Source: Denticeps clupeoides
Taxonomy: Eukaryota; Chordata; Actinopteri; Clupeiformes; Denticipitidae
Reading direction: 5' to 3'
Assembly (NCBI RefSeq): GCF_900700375.1
Contig: NC_041717.1
Coordinates: 22,284,332 to 22,348,331 of the forward strand
DNA: 64,000 bases
The position numbers and the translations under genes were made by a program. Position 1 is the stretch's first letter, and each line of letters starts with the position of its first letter. Shown here piece by piece: positions 1-11,175 of the stretch. The notes beneath the pieces were generated by a model. That model saw only the letters and a program-made list of their open reading frames with translations, ran no database searches and had not been told where the DNA came from.

Positions 1-137
1 GCCGCCCCGGTCCCGCCGTTCCTGTACCAGGTTTGGGGTTCGTATGTGAATATTCGTATTTTATCACCACGAAATTCCAAGCAGCTTTTTAAACGTAATT
101 GTCTGCCTCCCTTTAAAATATAAAATAATACAATTAC

Positions 138-270
138 ATGTCCAGCTCTTCCCAGAGCGTCCCACAGTCAGCAGTGACGGGGACCGTCCCCCCCACAGTG
201 CTAGTAGGTGGGGCTCGAACCTGCGACTCTGCGTCTTCTGATTCGCAGGCGAGAGTGTCCCCCACCAGCC
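138..270 (-). repeat. Diverged SINE-A copy (tRNA-derived)
   Basis: Read on the minus strand this matches the SINE-A family found throughout the window: a tRNA-like head with a B-box-like GGTTCGAGCC, then a body related to the usual GGGGGGACTGTCCC stretch. It is more diverged than most copies here and lacks a clear 3' tail. Confidence 0.6.
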
Positions 271-330
271 AAAGGTCTACAGATGGTGTGAGGACGAGGT
301 GGTGGACATTGGTGGACAAGACTGCTGTTT

Positions 331-353
331 ACACACACACACACACACACACA
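331..353. repeat. (AC)n microsatellite
   Basis: A run of about eleven AC dinucleotides. A second (AC)n tract lies at about 927-948. Confidence 0.9.
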
Positions 354-525
354 CTCCGCCCAGTCAGCGCTTCTGCGTCTCTCCTCTCAGGACCGGACAG
401 GAGGTCCAGCCCAGCGCAGACATCATCGTCCACATCTGGACTAACGAGGACGTCACAGCAGGACCAGAATAGCAGCTCGGCTATTTATAATCCCGCAGCC
501 GCCCGAGATCGTCCCGGCGACACGT

Positions 526-882
526 TTACTCAGAGACGGGCGTGGCGCCGCGCCCCCGGAGAACCTTCTCCATCAGCTTCTGAACGTTGGAAGGGCGGGA
601 GAAGAGGAGAGGTGCTGGAGAACCTGGTGAGCTGGTGAGAAGGCCGATCCGACCTTTCTGAAGAGACGGGGACGGAGACGGAGACAGCTCTTGGCTGAAA
701 GGCGGCGTCCGCCTGATGTAATCTGGCCCGAGATCATGTTTCACGGCCAAGGGCGCCTTGGTCCACATAAATAGAATTAACAGCAGCAGCAGCATCAGCA
801 GCTGGAGCTGGAGATGAGGCGTGGGCGCGGCTCTCCAGCTCCGAAGACCAAAGCGTCCCACAGCCCTCCTGAAATCCATCAT
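526..882 (-). CDS. Unrecognised ORF with signal-anchor-like segment
   Basis: An open frame of 118 codons. Its product starts MMDFRRAVGRFGLRSW, then has a hydrophobic run (LQLLMLLLLLILFMW, about residues 27-41) and a Ser/Pro-rich stretch, and ends in a short basic tail. The pattern would suit the cytoplasmic tail and anchor of a type II membrane protein. However, much of the leucine run is encoded by a CTG-rich simple repeat, which produces such segments by chance. It lies where the first intron of FRMD3 is expected, on the same strand. I do not recognise a family and see no promoter. It may be a nested gene, an exon, or chance. Confidence 0.25.
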   Translation of the reverse strand: MMDFRRAVGRFGLRSWRAAPTPHLQLQLLMLLLLLILFMWTKAPLAVKHDLGPDYIRRTPPFSQELSPSPSPSLQKGRIGLLTSSPGSPAPLLFSRPSNVQKLMEKVLRGRGATPVSE

Positions 883-1269
883 CTGTCCATTAAGGCTTTA
901 TGAAAAATGTATACGACTAACAAGACACACACACACACACACACACACAGCAGCACGCATGACTAAATCTGAAGACCACATTCAGGCGTCTCCTTCACAA
1001 ACTGTACTTTGAAGACACTTCATTTTCCATAAATAAGCAGGAGAGCAGCATGAACGTTCATGATGTTCGGAGGTGAAGCTGGAGCTGTCTTCTCCAACAC
1101 ACAGACTTCTAGATCCTTCTCTTCATTCCAACTGTAACACGTGCTGAATTCTGCGACCTGTCCCCTGTGTAAATGTCGCGTCCCTCTGTTGTCGCTCTTC
1201 ATTCATGGAGAGGAGCCGCGATGACGTCAGCGTCATTCATAAACCGCGCAGCAGAGATTCATAACACAC

Positions 1270-2132
<863 letters not shown>

Positions 2133-2396
2133 TCAACCTGGACTCTAAAAGATCGATAGTTTCAGAGATCGACAATTCAGAGATTCAGAGATCTGGGATG
2201 ACGTCACCGACTTCATGGCGCTGTTTTAGATAATCGAATCGGATGATCGATTTCAGCATCCTTCGCAGGATATCTGTCAGGTCTTTCTAGATTCCGGAGG
2301 AGATATTTGACTAGTTTAAGATGTCTACAACTGAACTTTGACTAGTAACTCCCGAAAAGACCGACCAGTGTTTAATAAATGAGTTTAATTAGAGAT

Positions 2397-3482
2397 GGTG
2401 TTGGGGAGGTTACTTTTAAAATGTATTCCGTTACAGATTACAGAATACATGCTCCAAAATGTAGTTTAGAACGTATTCCGTTAAGTTACTCAACGTGAGT
2501 AACGTATTCGGAATACTTTGTATTACTTAATATATTTTTACTTTTTACTACTACATGAATGTAGCAGTCACAGATAATAAAAAAGCCCCGTTTTTCCGTA
2601 ACCATTTCTTTATTTATAAAGCTGAAAAGTGGAAGAGTTTTAGACAAACATAAAATATGCCACTGAAATGTATTTACTGATATGGCCGCCAACATATTCC
2701 ATCACTTAGTTAAAATAAAAAGTAGCCTTGCACACGGAAAAAAACAGCATTTTCAATGACCCTCTTCCTGATTACGACAAAAAAAGGTTAAAAAAATGTT
2801 TTTAAAGAATTTACTTCCAGATGTTTCTATAGGTTGGATGTGGAGTCTTTTGACGCTGAGAGCAGCTTGGCTGTTTGCATTGCATGGTCAGATCCGCCCA
2901 TCCCTTTCTTCTTTCTTCTGGCTCTGTCGTGCTGCTCCGGGTCCACCGACGTGTACAGGACGCGCACATTAGAGCCGCTTATTGCGGGTTTTGTTGGGGT
3001 TTCCGGTGTTCTGACGATTTATGCTGCTTCGTCGGCGCCACCGTATAGGCTTCCATTTCAACTTGTGTATTTCCGATAACGGTACAAATGTAAGAGTATA
3101 AAGATCGTGGTGTAATAGTGAATTAAATCAGATTTATTTACAACGTCAGCGCTGAAACAGAGCGCAAACTTGAGGGACTGCGCATGCGCAGATCCGCTAG
3201 GTAGCACAACTCGATAGGCAGCATGTTTCGATAGAACACCTGTGTTATGCGTGGTCCACGCAGCGTGGAATTAACAAAATTAAAGAGGAGATCCAGAGGG
3301 GGATAGCCTGACATATGAAACAGGAAGACCGCCATGTAATCTATTTATTAAAAAAAAAAAAAGTAATTTTTCTGATTATCACTCATTTAAATGGTAACTG
3401 TAACGAAATAGTGTTACTCATATTTTGTATTCTAAATACGTAACGCTGGTACATGTATCCCGTTACTCTCCAACACTGTATT
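2397..3482. mobile_element. Non-autonomous DNA transposon (hAT-like), about 1.1 kb
   Basis: The two ends are inverted relatives: the left end carries GTGTTGGGGAGGTTACTTTT and the right end, read in reverse, carries CAGTGTTGGAGAGTAACGGG. Both sides are rich in GTAACG/CGTTAC words, typical of non-autonomous hAT-like elements in fish. No transposase is encoded inside. The interior holds a poly-A run near 3349 and no gene I can recognise. Confidence 0.65.
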
Positions 3483-3776
3483 TAACCATCATGTAGATGT
3501 AGGGATGTGAAATGTTAGATGCCTACAGATGAACAAACGGCACAATAAAAAGTAATAAAAGAACAGAACAGTCAAAACACGAAAAAGTGGTGGGTTTTAA
3601 CAGTGACGACGTGTTACAGGCCCCGCCCACAACACCCACGGCAAAAACCATCCATCCTAATAATTATTTTACAGAACGGTGCAGCGAGAGGATTAATATA
3701 TGAATTTTCTGTGATGTACGGCCGGACCCTCCACCTCCACCCAAATGAAGGCCGCACCTTCCAGCAGCTCCATCCA

Positions 3777-3840
3777 GAGACCCATGGAGACCGGTGGAGA
3801 CCGGTGGAGACCCGTGGAGACCCGTGGAGACCGGTGGCTC
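3777..3840. repeat. Short 10-bp tandem repeat
   Basis: About six copies of GGAGACCCGT / GGAGACCGGT. It lies just beyond the likely GKAP1 polyadenylation site. Confidence 0.85.
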
Positions 3841-3890
3841 GGTCACGCGAGGATGAATGAAGTTTACCCAGGAGATCCAACACCACCATC

Positions 3891-3896
3891 TTTATT
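3891..3896 (-). terminator. Candidate GKAP1 polyadenylation signal
   Basis: AATAAA on the minus strand, about 205 nt downstream of the GKAP1 stop codon, the first canonical signal after it. Confidence 0.6.
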
Positions 3897-4101
3897 TCTC
3901 ACATGTTCAGTCCACACGTTTCAGCACATTTCTACACCTGCCATGAAATAAAAAGTGTCGGGTCCCAGAGAGGAGGGCGTGTACGAGGGACGTGGCATCG
4001 TTCTTTACGACGGTCCCCTCCCTCCTAACAGAACCGGCGGGACGGATGGTGGATCTGCCGAGCGGCAGGGGCGGGGCGGGGCGTGGCTCCGAACGCGCTC
4101 T

Positions 4102-5227
4102 TCATAAATCAGCTTCTGCGTGCTTCCTCCCTTTCCTGTTCGTCTGCAGGACACGGCAGAGGGGACAGGAGGTCCCGTTAGAAGCTCCGTTTTACCAAAC
4201 CGACACCCGGCAGTTCCGTGGAAAACGCCATTTACCTTGGGCTGTTCCGACTGCAGCCCTTTCACCTTCGACCTCTCCTGTTCCAGCGCAGCGTGCAAGG
4301 ACGCCACCTAGAGAGGAACCAGCAACACGGCACGTGAAACCAGTACAGGGGAACCGGCGCAGAGCCAATTTTTATACGAAAAGCGGCGCGCCCGACCTGC
4401 GACAGGAGCTCCTCCTTTATACCGAGCAGCTCGTCCACCTGCAGCAGGATCTCCGCCTTGTCCTTCACTGCAGCGAGGGGCGAGGAACCGGCGTTAGACC
4501 CACACCGGTGGTAGAACCGTACGGGCAGTTTACAAGACCGTACCTTCTCAGAAGAAGGAGGAGAAACATCACAAGGAGTCAAATTGACCAAAATACCCTG
4601 AGAAGATGAACTTGGACCCATTTCCATTTCCAGCGTTTACCAGACGCCCTTACAGTAGTTACAGGGACAGTCCCCCCCTGGAGACACTCAGGGTTAAAGT
4701 GAAAGTGACGTGATTGTCATTGTGAGACAATGCAGCGCAGCACACGGTGACATGGTGAAACGTGTCCTCTGCATTTAACCATCACCCTTGGTGAGCTGTG
4801 GGCACCATGACAGGCGCCCAGGGAGCAGCGTGTGGGGACGGGACCTTCATCGAGGGGACCTCAGTTGCACCTTGGCGGAGATTACGGGGCCACTTCCTCA
4901 CCCGCTAGGTCACCACTGGCCCATGTGTCCTGCTCAGGGACACGATGGTGGTAAGTGGGGTCTGAACCTGGGTCTTCAGGTTTATAGGCGAGTGTGTTAC
5001 CCGCTAGACCTGCGCTAGTTTTAAACGTGGCAATTCTCCTTTTGTCCCGACCCCGAGGCTTCGCTGTGGACTCCGGCGGGACTCGGCCGGTAATTACTGA
5101 ATGGAGGTCAGTGTGGAAGTAACGAACTGTGCGTGGACTCACTCTCGCCCTGCTGCAGCATCTTCAGCAGCTGACCGTTTCGCGCCTTCACCTCCTTGTA
5201 GCGCTCCTGAAACCGACGGCACAGTTA

Positions 5228-5258
<31 letters not shown>

Positions 5259-6703
5259 CAGGCGGACCACCGAGGACCACGCCCACCTCCCACTGCGAGA
5301 TGGTCTCCCTCAGGTCAGACACCTCCTGGGTCTTCTTCTGCAGTTCCTGCTTCAGCTGCTCAGTCCGCGCGTCCTGTGAACAGCGAAAGAAAGGACGATT
5401 AGAGGACGGGGACACACACACACACAGAGGAGCTTGTAAACTCCGCCCAGCTGTGGTTTAATCATTTACATTATGGTATTTACCAGACGCCCTTATCCAG
5501 AGCGACTTACAGTCAGTAGTTACAGGGACAGTCCCCCCCTGGAGACACTCAGGGACACGATGGTAGTAAGTGGGGTTTGAACCTGGGTCTTCTGGTTCAC
5601 AGGCGAGTGTGTTACCCGCTAGGCTACTAGCAGCCTACGTGCCCCCAGGCGACTGCGGGCCCCTGCTCCTCACCTGTTCCTGCTCGGAGGAGGTGCTGAC
5701 GTCCAGACCGGCGCTGTTGCAGAACTGGTCCCGCCGTTTGTCTCGCTGGACGATTCTGCTGACGTCGTCCTCCAGCCGGTTGAAGAAGTTGTCGTCGTGC
5801 GGCGCGGCGTTTGCTGGTTTCAACTCCTGGAAAACGAACGTCATCAATCACATCTGACGTCATGTTACGAAGCCCCGCCCCACAGCGCAAAATACGTTCT
5901 AAATTAGAAGCCCACTCACCTCTCGCTCCGTCTTCCTGTTGAGATGCTCTGTAAGAAATGAGACCAGAAAGAAACCTTCTCACACAAACACCAACTATAC
6001 ACACATCATATTAATATTAATAATAATAATAATAATAATAATCATGCTGCAGAACAAGCACACCCCACCAATCAAAGCTTAAATCGCTTTCTACCAGGTC
6101 TGGGAGGACGTCCCTCATCAGGAGCATGTCCAGGTGTTGTAGGGAGGTCCTACAGGCACGTGGAGGCCACACCCCCTACTGAGCCTCATTTCGACTCGTT
6201 TTAAGGACTTTATATCAAAGTTGGATCAGCCTGCAGCGTGTCGTTCCACTTTCGTTTTGAGTGCGCCTCCAAACCCAGAGCCCCACTGGCTGATCAATTT
6301 GATCTCCATCGATACAGTGTGTGTGATTGTTATTATTTTTACTTTGCTACTCAGGTAAATTCATGCGGTCCTGTTCATATTAAGACACATTAATATAAAG
6401 TAGATTTAAGAAACATTTTATTTTCCCCCCGGAAACCGCCGGCTACTCGGCGTTACGCTACGTGGAAGAGCGCGCTCTCACCGATAGAAGGTTCTGTCTG
6501 GAAGTCTTTGAGGGACACCGTGAGTCGCTTCTCCTTCCCCTGCTGACTCTTCTTTCGCTCCTTCTTCGCCGCGGATCCCTTGGCCCTGGGCGACGCCCCT
6601 TCCTCCTGGAGAGGAAGCGCGAGTCTGACAGGAGCGACACTCAAGGCGGGTAAACGGCGCAGAGGCAGGTCAGGCCCTCAGATTTACCACGAGAGGTCTA
6701 CAG

Positions 6704-6737
<34 letters not shown>

Positions 6738-7354
6738 CACCTACCTGCTTCTGCTCCTCGAACTCCAGCTTGCTCAGCATGAGGGCCTTCTCCAGGTCGG
6801 CCTCGTACAGCTCACTCGTCAGCTGCAGACGGAGAGACGCAGCGGTCAGGGAGGAACGAGGCCGCGCCCACGTTCTCGGCTTCTCCGGGTTACCTGGTCG
6901 TCTCTCCGCTTCCACTGCTGCCAGCTCTGCGCCCCGGCCCCGCCCACACCGGTCGAATGCAGGAGGTCATCGGCCAATCCTTGCAGCGTCAGCGAAGGGG
7001 GCGGGGCCACCGGCTTCTGCGGGAGCTTCTTAAAGGCCAGGTTCCTAAGCTGGGAGGAACCAATGGGAACGTTCAGGTAACAACCAAGCCACGTTACGCA
7101 GAGGTGAAAGGTGAAAGGCCGACCTCGTTAGCCTCACACTGCTGCAGCTCTTTCTTCCGTTTCCTCTTCTCCTTCTTCTTCTCTGTGCTCTGGTTGGATT
7201 TGCCGCCGGCACCCTTCCTGGCCTGGGACTTGCCGGGCCCTTTTGGTCCCTTGGCGCCCTTGCCTGTCTCGGAATCGGAGTCAGAGTCGGAGTCGACCTG
7301 GAGAAGGGCGAAGCGTGAGGCGGTGGTGGGCACCGAGATCACTGCTGACGTCAT
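4102..7354 (-). CDS. gkap1: G kinase-anchoring protein 1 (complete, 11 coding exons)
   Basis: GKAP1 anchors cGMP-dependent protein kinase I at the Golgi. My exon model (minus strand) is 7124-7354, 6894-7049, 6745-6822, 6482-6605, 5920-5948, 5674-5826, 5287-5373, 5143-5206, 4397-4467, 4236-4307 and 4102-4143. Every junction has GT-AG ends and the phases close. The product is 368 residues, against 366 in human. Recognisable blocks in order are: [20 protein letters not shown] (N-terminus), a lysine-rich stretch ([12 protein letters not shown]), [32 protein letters not shown], the coiled-coil [36 protein letters not shown] and [14 protein letters not shown], then a basic tail ending at TGA. The 29-nt exon at 5920-5948 is essential for the frame. 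Introns contain SINEs, a CAG tract and a TAA tract. Confidence 0.97.
4620..5020 (-). repeat. SINE-A interrupted by a SINE-B insertion
   Basis: SINE-A pieces at about 4620-4696 and 4922-5017 are parts of one minus-strand copy. A nearly full minus-strand SINE-B at about 4697-4921 splits them. The outer copy breaks within the GGGTTAAGTGTCCTGCTC segment. The whole lies in a GKAP1 intron. Confidence 0.8.
5228..5258. repeat. (CAG)n tract in GKAP1 intron
   Basis: About ten uninterrupted CAG triplets. The tract is intronic and gives false polyglutamine-like frames. Confidence 0.9.
5464..5637 (-). repeat. SINE-A copy in GKAP1 intron
   Basis: Minus-strand copy with tail (TTACCAGACGCCCTTATCCA in reverse orientation), the GGGGGGACTGTCCC body and a tRNA-like head with B box GGTTCAAACC. 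It has a small internal deletion in the body. Confidence 0.85.
6017..6043. repeat. (TAA)n microsatellite
   Basis: About eight TAA triplets inside a GKAP1 intron. A (GT)n tract also lies at about 6705-6734, close to the exon ending at 6745. Confidence 0.85.
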
Positions 7355-7944
7355 CGTGTGCAGCTGCTGGTCCTGCAATAGCCAGCGGGAGAGATACGGT
7401 GATGGAGATGATGCCTCAGCCTCCAACCCACACACACAAATTCCCACTGCTAATCAATAAGCTAATCTTTACCTGCCAATGTGTACATTTATTTACATAT
7501 TACATTTATTAGCTATTAGTTTTAAATACACACACACATATATATCCATAAATATACATACATTTAGCAGGAGATTAGATTCGCAAGAATCCCTTCACTT
7601 AAATCTGATATTTAAGTTATTTTTATTCACAAAACAGTCAAATAAGCAGCCAGCTTTTACAGCTTTCTGGATTTTTTACAGCTTTTGGTCACTTGGCAGA
7701 TTTATGGACGTTAGCAAACAGGCTAACGCGCACAAACGCGTCTGTCAAAAAAAAGAACAGAGATCTGCAAATAACCCGAGGGGAAATGCGAGCGAATAAA
7801 ACGGCACTTTTTCCACTCAAGCAAAAGAGAAACCTTACAACTTACAACTATTTTCCACCAACTTACACCTGCTGAAGCTGCGGATAACCACGTCTGGTTT
7901 GGACAGCAGAAACGCGAACTACGGCGGCCCGGTTTAGAACGCAA

Positions 7945-7956
7945 ATGCGCATGCGC
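7945..7956. promoter_or_regulatory. NRF1-type site, candidate GKAP1 promoter
   Basis: The palindromic word TGCGCATGCGCA is a perfect NRF1 consensus. It lies about 590 nt upstream of the GKAP1 start codon in a short CpG-containing stretch, consistent with a non-coding first exon and housekeeping promoter here. The function is inferred from motif and position. Confidence 0.5.
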
Positions 7957-8138
7957 ATTGTGAGCGTCAGGGAACGACGCCATAGACGCAACACGCAGTA
8001 CGTTAGCGCGTCCGACATATTGCGAGTGGCAGGTACACCGTTTAAACCAATACAGGTAGACTTGGAAAGTGGGGTTTCTCAACAAAAACATGCTAAAACT
8101 ATAACGTTTGCACTCGACAGATTAAAATTGTATTAATT

Positions 8139-8328
8139 TACATTTACAGCATTTATCAGACGCCCTTATCCAGAGCGACTTACAATCAGTAGTTACAGGG
8201 GACAGTCTCCCTGTAACAATTTAGGGTTAAGTGTCTTGCTCAGGGACACAATAGTAGTAAGCGGGATTCGAACCCGGGTCTTCTGGTTCATAGGCGAGTG
8301 TGTTACCCACTAGGCTACTACCACCCTA
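8139..8328 (-). repeat. SINE-A copy
   Basis: Full-length minus-strand copy, from the ACATTTACAGCATTTATCAG tail end through to the tRNA-like head with B box GGTTCGAATCC and A box over TAGCCTAGTGGG. Confidence 0.88.
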
Positions 8329-8354
8329 TTCATTATTACGACTGTATTCATTTA

Positions 8355-8516
8355 AGGCAGTGGTGGCCTAGCGGGTACAGAAGTGGACCCCTAATTGGAA
8401 TGTTGCCGGTTTGAATCCCGAACCGCCAAGAGGCCACCGATTTGCCCTTGAAGAAGGTACCGTCCCCACACTGCTCCCCGGGCGCCTGTCATGGTGCCCA
8501 CTGTCACTGAGGGTGT
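8355..8516 (+). repeat. SINE-B copy, 3' truncated
   Basis: Plus-strand tRNA-like head (GTGGCCTAGCGGG A box; GGTTTGAATCCC B box) and first part of the body through GCGCCTGTCATGGTGCCCAC. It runs directly into a LINE fragment. Confidence 0.8.
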
Positions 8517-8765
8517 TGAGTAGACTTGGGGGGCAGCATGATGCTCCAGACCTGCTCCTGATGATGGCGGCGGTTCCGTACCAGCTGGATTGTGTCTCTG
8601 TAGAAGTTGGTGAGGGTGGTTAGGAGGAGGTGCACCTTCCTCCGCCGTAGCAGAAAGTGCAGAGCCTGCTGGGCTCATTCGGTTGTCTACTGCAATGTGA
8701 ACTCCAAGGAATTTGGTGCTCTGATTGATCTCACTAATACATGAGGAAATTGTTGACATTTCTGG
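8516..8765 (-). mobile_element. LINE fragment (L2/CR1-like, reverse transcriptase C-terminal part)
   Basis: The minus strand encodes STKFLGVHI followed by a degraded continuation. The KFLGVH motif is typical of the C-terminal end of L2/CR1-type reverse transcriptases. The fragment is short and decayed. Confidence 0.55.
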
Positions 8766-9041
8766 AAATAAAAGAACTTTATACAGAAACAAATCCTTAA
8801 AAGTAGAAACTAATGTTAACGTACAACTGTTTAATGAAGGAGGAATCATAAAAACTTTATTTTTTTATGGCACATTATGTACCAGGTGGAAAATTAATAA
8901 CCACATGAAAAGTCAGAATGATTTTGTATTTTAGGTGCCTTTCAAAGGAAGCGTATTCTTTGAAAGACACATACGATCACCAATTGTACCTGAGACAAAA
9001 CGAAAGTCTGCTGCTGTGAAAGTTCTATTTGAAGGAATCGT

Positions 9042-9198
9042 GGTGGTAGTGGCCTAGCGGCTAACACACTCGCCTATGAACCAGAGGACCCAGGTTCAGA
9101 CCCCATTGTGTCCCTGAGCAGGACACTGAACCCCGAGTGTCCCCAGGGGGGGACGGTCCTTGTAACTACTGACTGTAAGTAAATGCTGGAAATGGAAA
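9042..9198 (+). repeat. SINE-A copy
   Basis: Plus-strand copy with A box (GTGGCCTAGCGGC), B box (GGTTCAGACCC) and the GGGGGGACGGTCC body. The conserved LINE-like tail is mostly deleted, ending GTAAATGCTGGAAATGG. Confidence 0.85.
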
Positions 9199-9439
9199 TG
9201 TCGTTGGCTACAGCTCAGACTTGTTCATGTGTAGAGTCGGTCTTTAAATCAGGACGACTCGCATTTGCATCTCCAGCATGCACGGAAAGCCAAAGAATAA
9301 CACTGTAAACCAACACAGGAGTCTCCGAGTCAAACGAGTTGCTACAAGCAGGAGAAGCACAAGAAGGTCCATCCAACATGCATGACAAGGCCATCATCGT
9401 AATATCTAGGTGGAGCATGCTCAGAACCTGCTCTCCTCC

Positions 9440-9672
9440 TGTCCTCCACCACCTCAATGAACATTTATCTTTAAAGCCCTAAATGGCCAGACTCCTTCCT
9501 ACATATCTGACGAACTCCATAAGGAAACTTCAACCCAGGGCGTCTGGTCGTCCCTCGATAGTAGCACCGAAACCCCTTTTATTACTAGTTTTAACTTGTT
9601 ATGGACTATTATCCTCACCTATTGCTTTTGGTTTTTGAAACTGCCTTATAAATAAATGTATTATTATTATCA
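9440..9672 (+). mobile_element. LINE 3' end fragment
   Basis: Encodes FKALNGQTPSYISDELHK-like residues, similar to the C-terminal tail of fish LINE ORF2 proteins (compare YKARHGVAPSYLT at 36119). It is followed by a 3' end with TTATAAATAAATG and a short ATT repeat, a usual fish LINE end. Confidence 0.6.
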
Positions 9673-9721
9673 ACCTTGATGCACAAGGTGTTTGTTCACT
9701 CGAGGGACCCTGAAAGCACTC

Positions 9722-9871
9722 TACATTCACATTTCCAGCATTTACCAGACGCCCTTATCCAAGGCGACTTACAGTCAGTATTTACAGGGACAGTCCCCCC
9801 CCTGGAGACACTCAGGGTTAAGTCTCCTGCTTGGGGACACGTTGGTAGTGAGTGGGGTTCGAACCTGCTCT
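9722..9871 (-). repeat. SINE-A copy upstream of lectin gene 1
   Basis: Minus-strand copy, tail to B box, with the head truncated. It ends about 85 bp upstream of the TATA box of the first lectin-like gene. Confidence 0.85.
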
Positions 9872-9955
9872 CAATTCAAATCCATATGAAGAGGACTTTG
9901 CCTGCTTTTACAGGGAAATGATTTTTCCGGCTTGATTTGACTGCAGCGAGGTCCA

Positions 9956-9962
9956 TATAAAT
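9956..9962 (+). promoter_or_regulatory. TATA box of lectin-like gene 1
   Basis: TATAAAT sits 14 nt before the first in-frame ATG at 9976. At usual TATA-to-start spacing, transcription would begin near 9985, favouring the ATG at 9991 or 9997 as the true start. Confidence 0.5.
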
Positions 9963-9975
9963 CCCACGGAGCGGA

Positions 9976-10785
9976 ATGCCAGCAGCAGACATGCAGATGT
10001 TCCTGGGCGTCCTCCTGCTCTGCACACTGGCCGCCTGCCTCGTCAGCCGCAGGACGCACTTCTACGTGCCGTTCAGAATGACCTGGGCCGACGCCCTGCA
10101 GCACTGCAGGCAGAATTACCACGACCTGTCCGCCATCGAGAGCGCACAAGAGAACCAAATGGTGGCCAACGCGAGGGATGGAAACCCCCAATTCAGCTGG
10201 ATCGGCCTGTACACCAGTCCCCTGGAGGACACCTGGCTGTGGTCCAGCGGGGAGAACTTCAACTATTCCTCCTGGAAGGAAGGCTGTCCTGAGTCCAACC
10301 TCAGCGGAAGTTGTGCGACTCTTTTTAAGTACAGATGGATGAACATCGACTGCGCTCTTCCCAACACCTTCTTCTGCTACCAGTGGCAGATGGAACTGGT
10401 CGTGGTGGCGGAGAACAAGACGTGGGAAGACGCGCTGGTCCACTGCAGGTCTCTCTACACCGACCTGGCCAGCCTGCTGACCGCGGCCGAGCTGACGCTG
10501 GCCAAGAGCCGGAGCGCGCCGGCCCAGGCGGCCCGAGTGTGGACCAGCCTGCGCTTCCTGGCCGGGGAGTGGCTCTGGGTGGACCAGGGGCCGGACCCCG
10601 GGGACGTGCCGCTGCCGCCGTGTCCCGCCCGGACCGACCGCTGCGGAGCCCGGAACCTGGCAGCCGGCGTCTGGGAGAGCCGGGACTGTCAGGAGCGGCT
10701 CAGCTTCATCTGCTACCGGAACAGCACGGAACGCGGCTCCAACAGGAAGCAGCTGAGTTCCACATCAGATTACAGATCAAACTAG
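9976..10785 (+). CDS. Secreted protein with two C-type lectin-like domains (gene 1, single exon)
   Basis: An intact 269-residue frame. An N-terminal signal peptide (MQMFLGVLLLCTLAACLVS) is followed by two C-type lectin-like domains, roughly residues 29-137 and 138-253, then a short polar tail. Hallmarks in domain 1 are WADALQHC, WIGLY, TWLWSSGE and NTFFCYQW; domain 2 has WEDALVHCR, WTSLRFLAGEWLWVDQG, ESRDC and SFICYRN. I see neither EPN nor QPD, nor a true WND motif, so calcium-dependent sugar binding of the classical kind is doubtful. The whole gene is in one exon, with an AATAAA at 10888. Starts at 9991 or 9997 give a tidier signal peptide. Its second domain is nearly identical to that of the gene at 35028. 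It may be a soluble lectin or immune-type recognition protein; the ligand is unknown. Confidence 0.9.
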   Translation: MPAADMQMFLGVLLLCTLAACLVSRRTHFYVPFRMTWADALQHCRQNYHDLSAIESAQENQMVANARDGNPQFSWIGLYTSPLEDTWLWSSGENFNYSSWKEGCPESNLSGSCATLFKYRWMNIDCALPNTFFCYQWQMELVVVAENKTWEDALVHCRSLYTDLASLLTAAELTLAKSRSAPAQAARVWTSLRFLAGEWLWVDQGPDPGDVPLPPCPARTDRCGARNLAAGVWESRDCQERLSFICYRNSTERGSNRKQLSSTSDYRSN

Positions 10786-10887
10786 AACCCTCTCATTCAG
10801 AAGTGAAATATTTAACGTATTTTAAAAAGTCAATTCAGAGAGCTGTAATTCTCACGAAGAATTTGTTTGTATTTTCACATGGCTTTT

Positions 10888-10893
10888 AATAAA
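10888..10893 (+). terminator. Polyadenylation signal of lectin-like gene 1
   Basis: AATAAA about 100 nt after the stop codon. The convergent PSMD9 signal lies only about 100 nt further on. Confidence 0.7.
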
Positions 10894-10989
10894 GTGAGCG
10901 GTCACATAACATCACATTTTCCTATTTTATTAACACGTGACAATAACTGCTGTACAAACAGGGACAAATTAAAGCGTTTCCTCCACGTT

Positions 10990-10995
10990 TTTATT
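10990..10995 (-). terminator. Polyadenylation signal of PSMD9
   Basis: AATAAA on the minus strand, about 180 nt downstream of the PSMD9 stop codon. The lectin and PSMD9 transcripts converge here. Confidence 0.65.
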
Positions 10996-11175
10996 GCAAA
11001 CATGAGATAAATCTGCAGAAGGAAGCAAAAAACCAGTTGCGTCAGTGAGGGCGAGCCGACTCGAACGTGGGATAAACGGGCGTCTCCACTCGTCCACATC
11101 GGAACATCAAATATCTGATGAACATAACGGAGCGCCTGACAGGAGAGCGGCGGCGATCCTGCTCGCCGGACTCGG

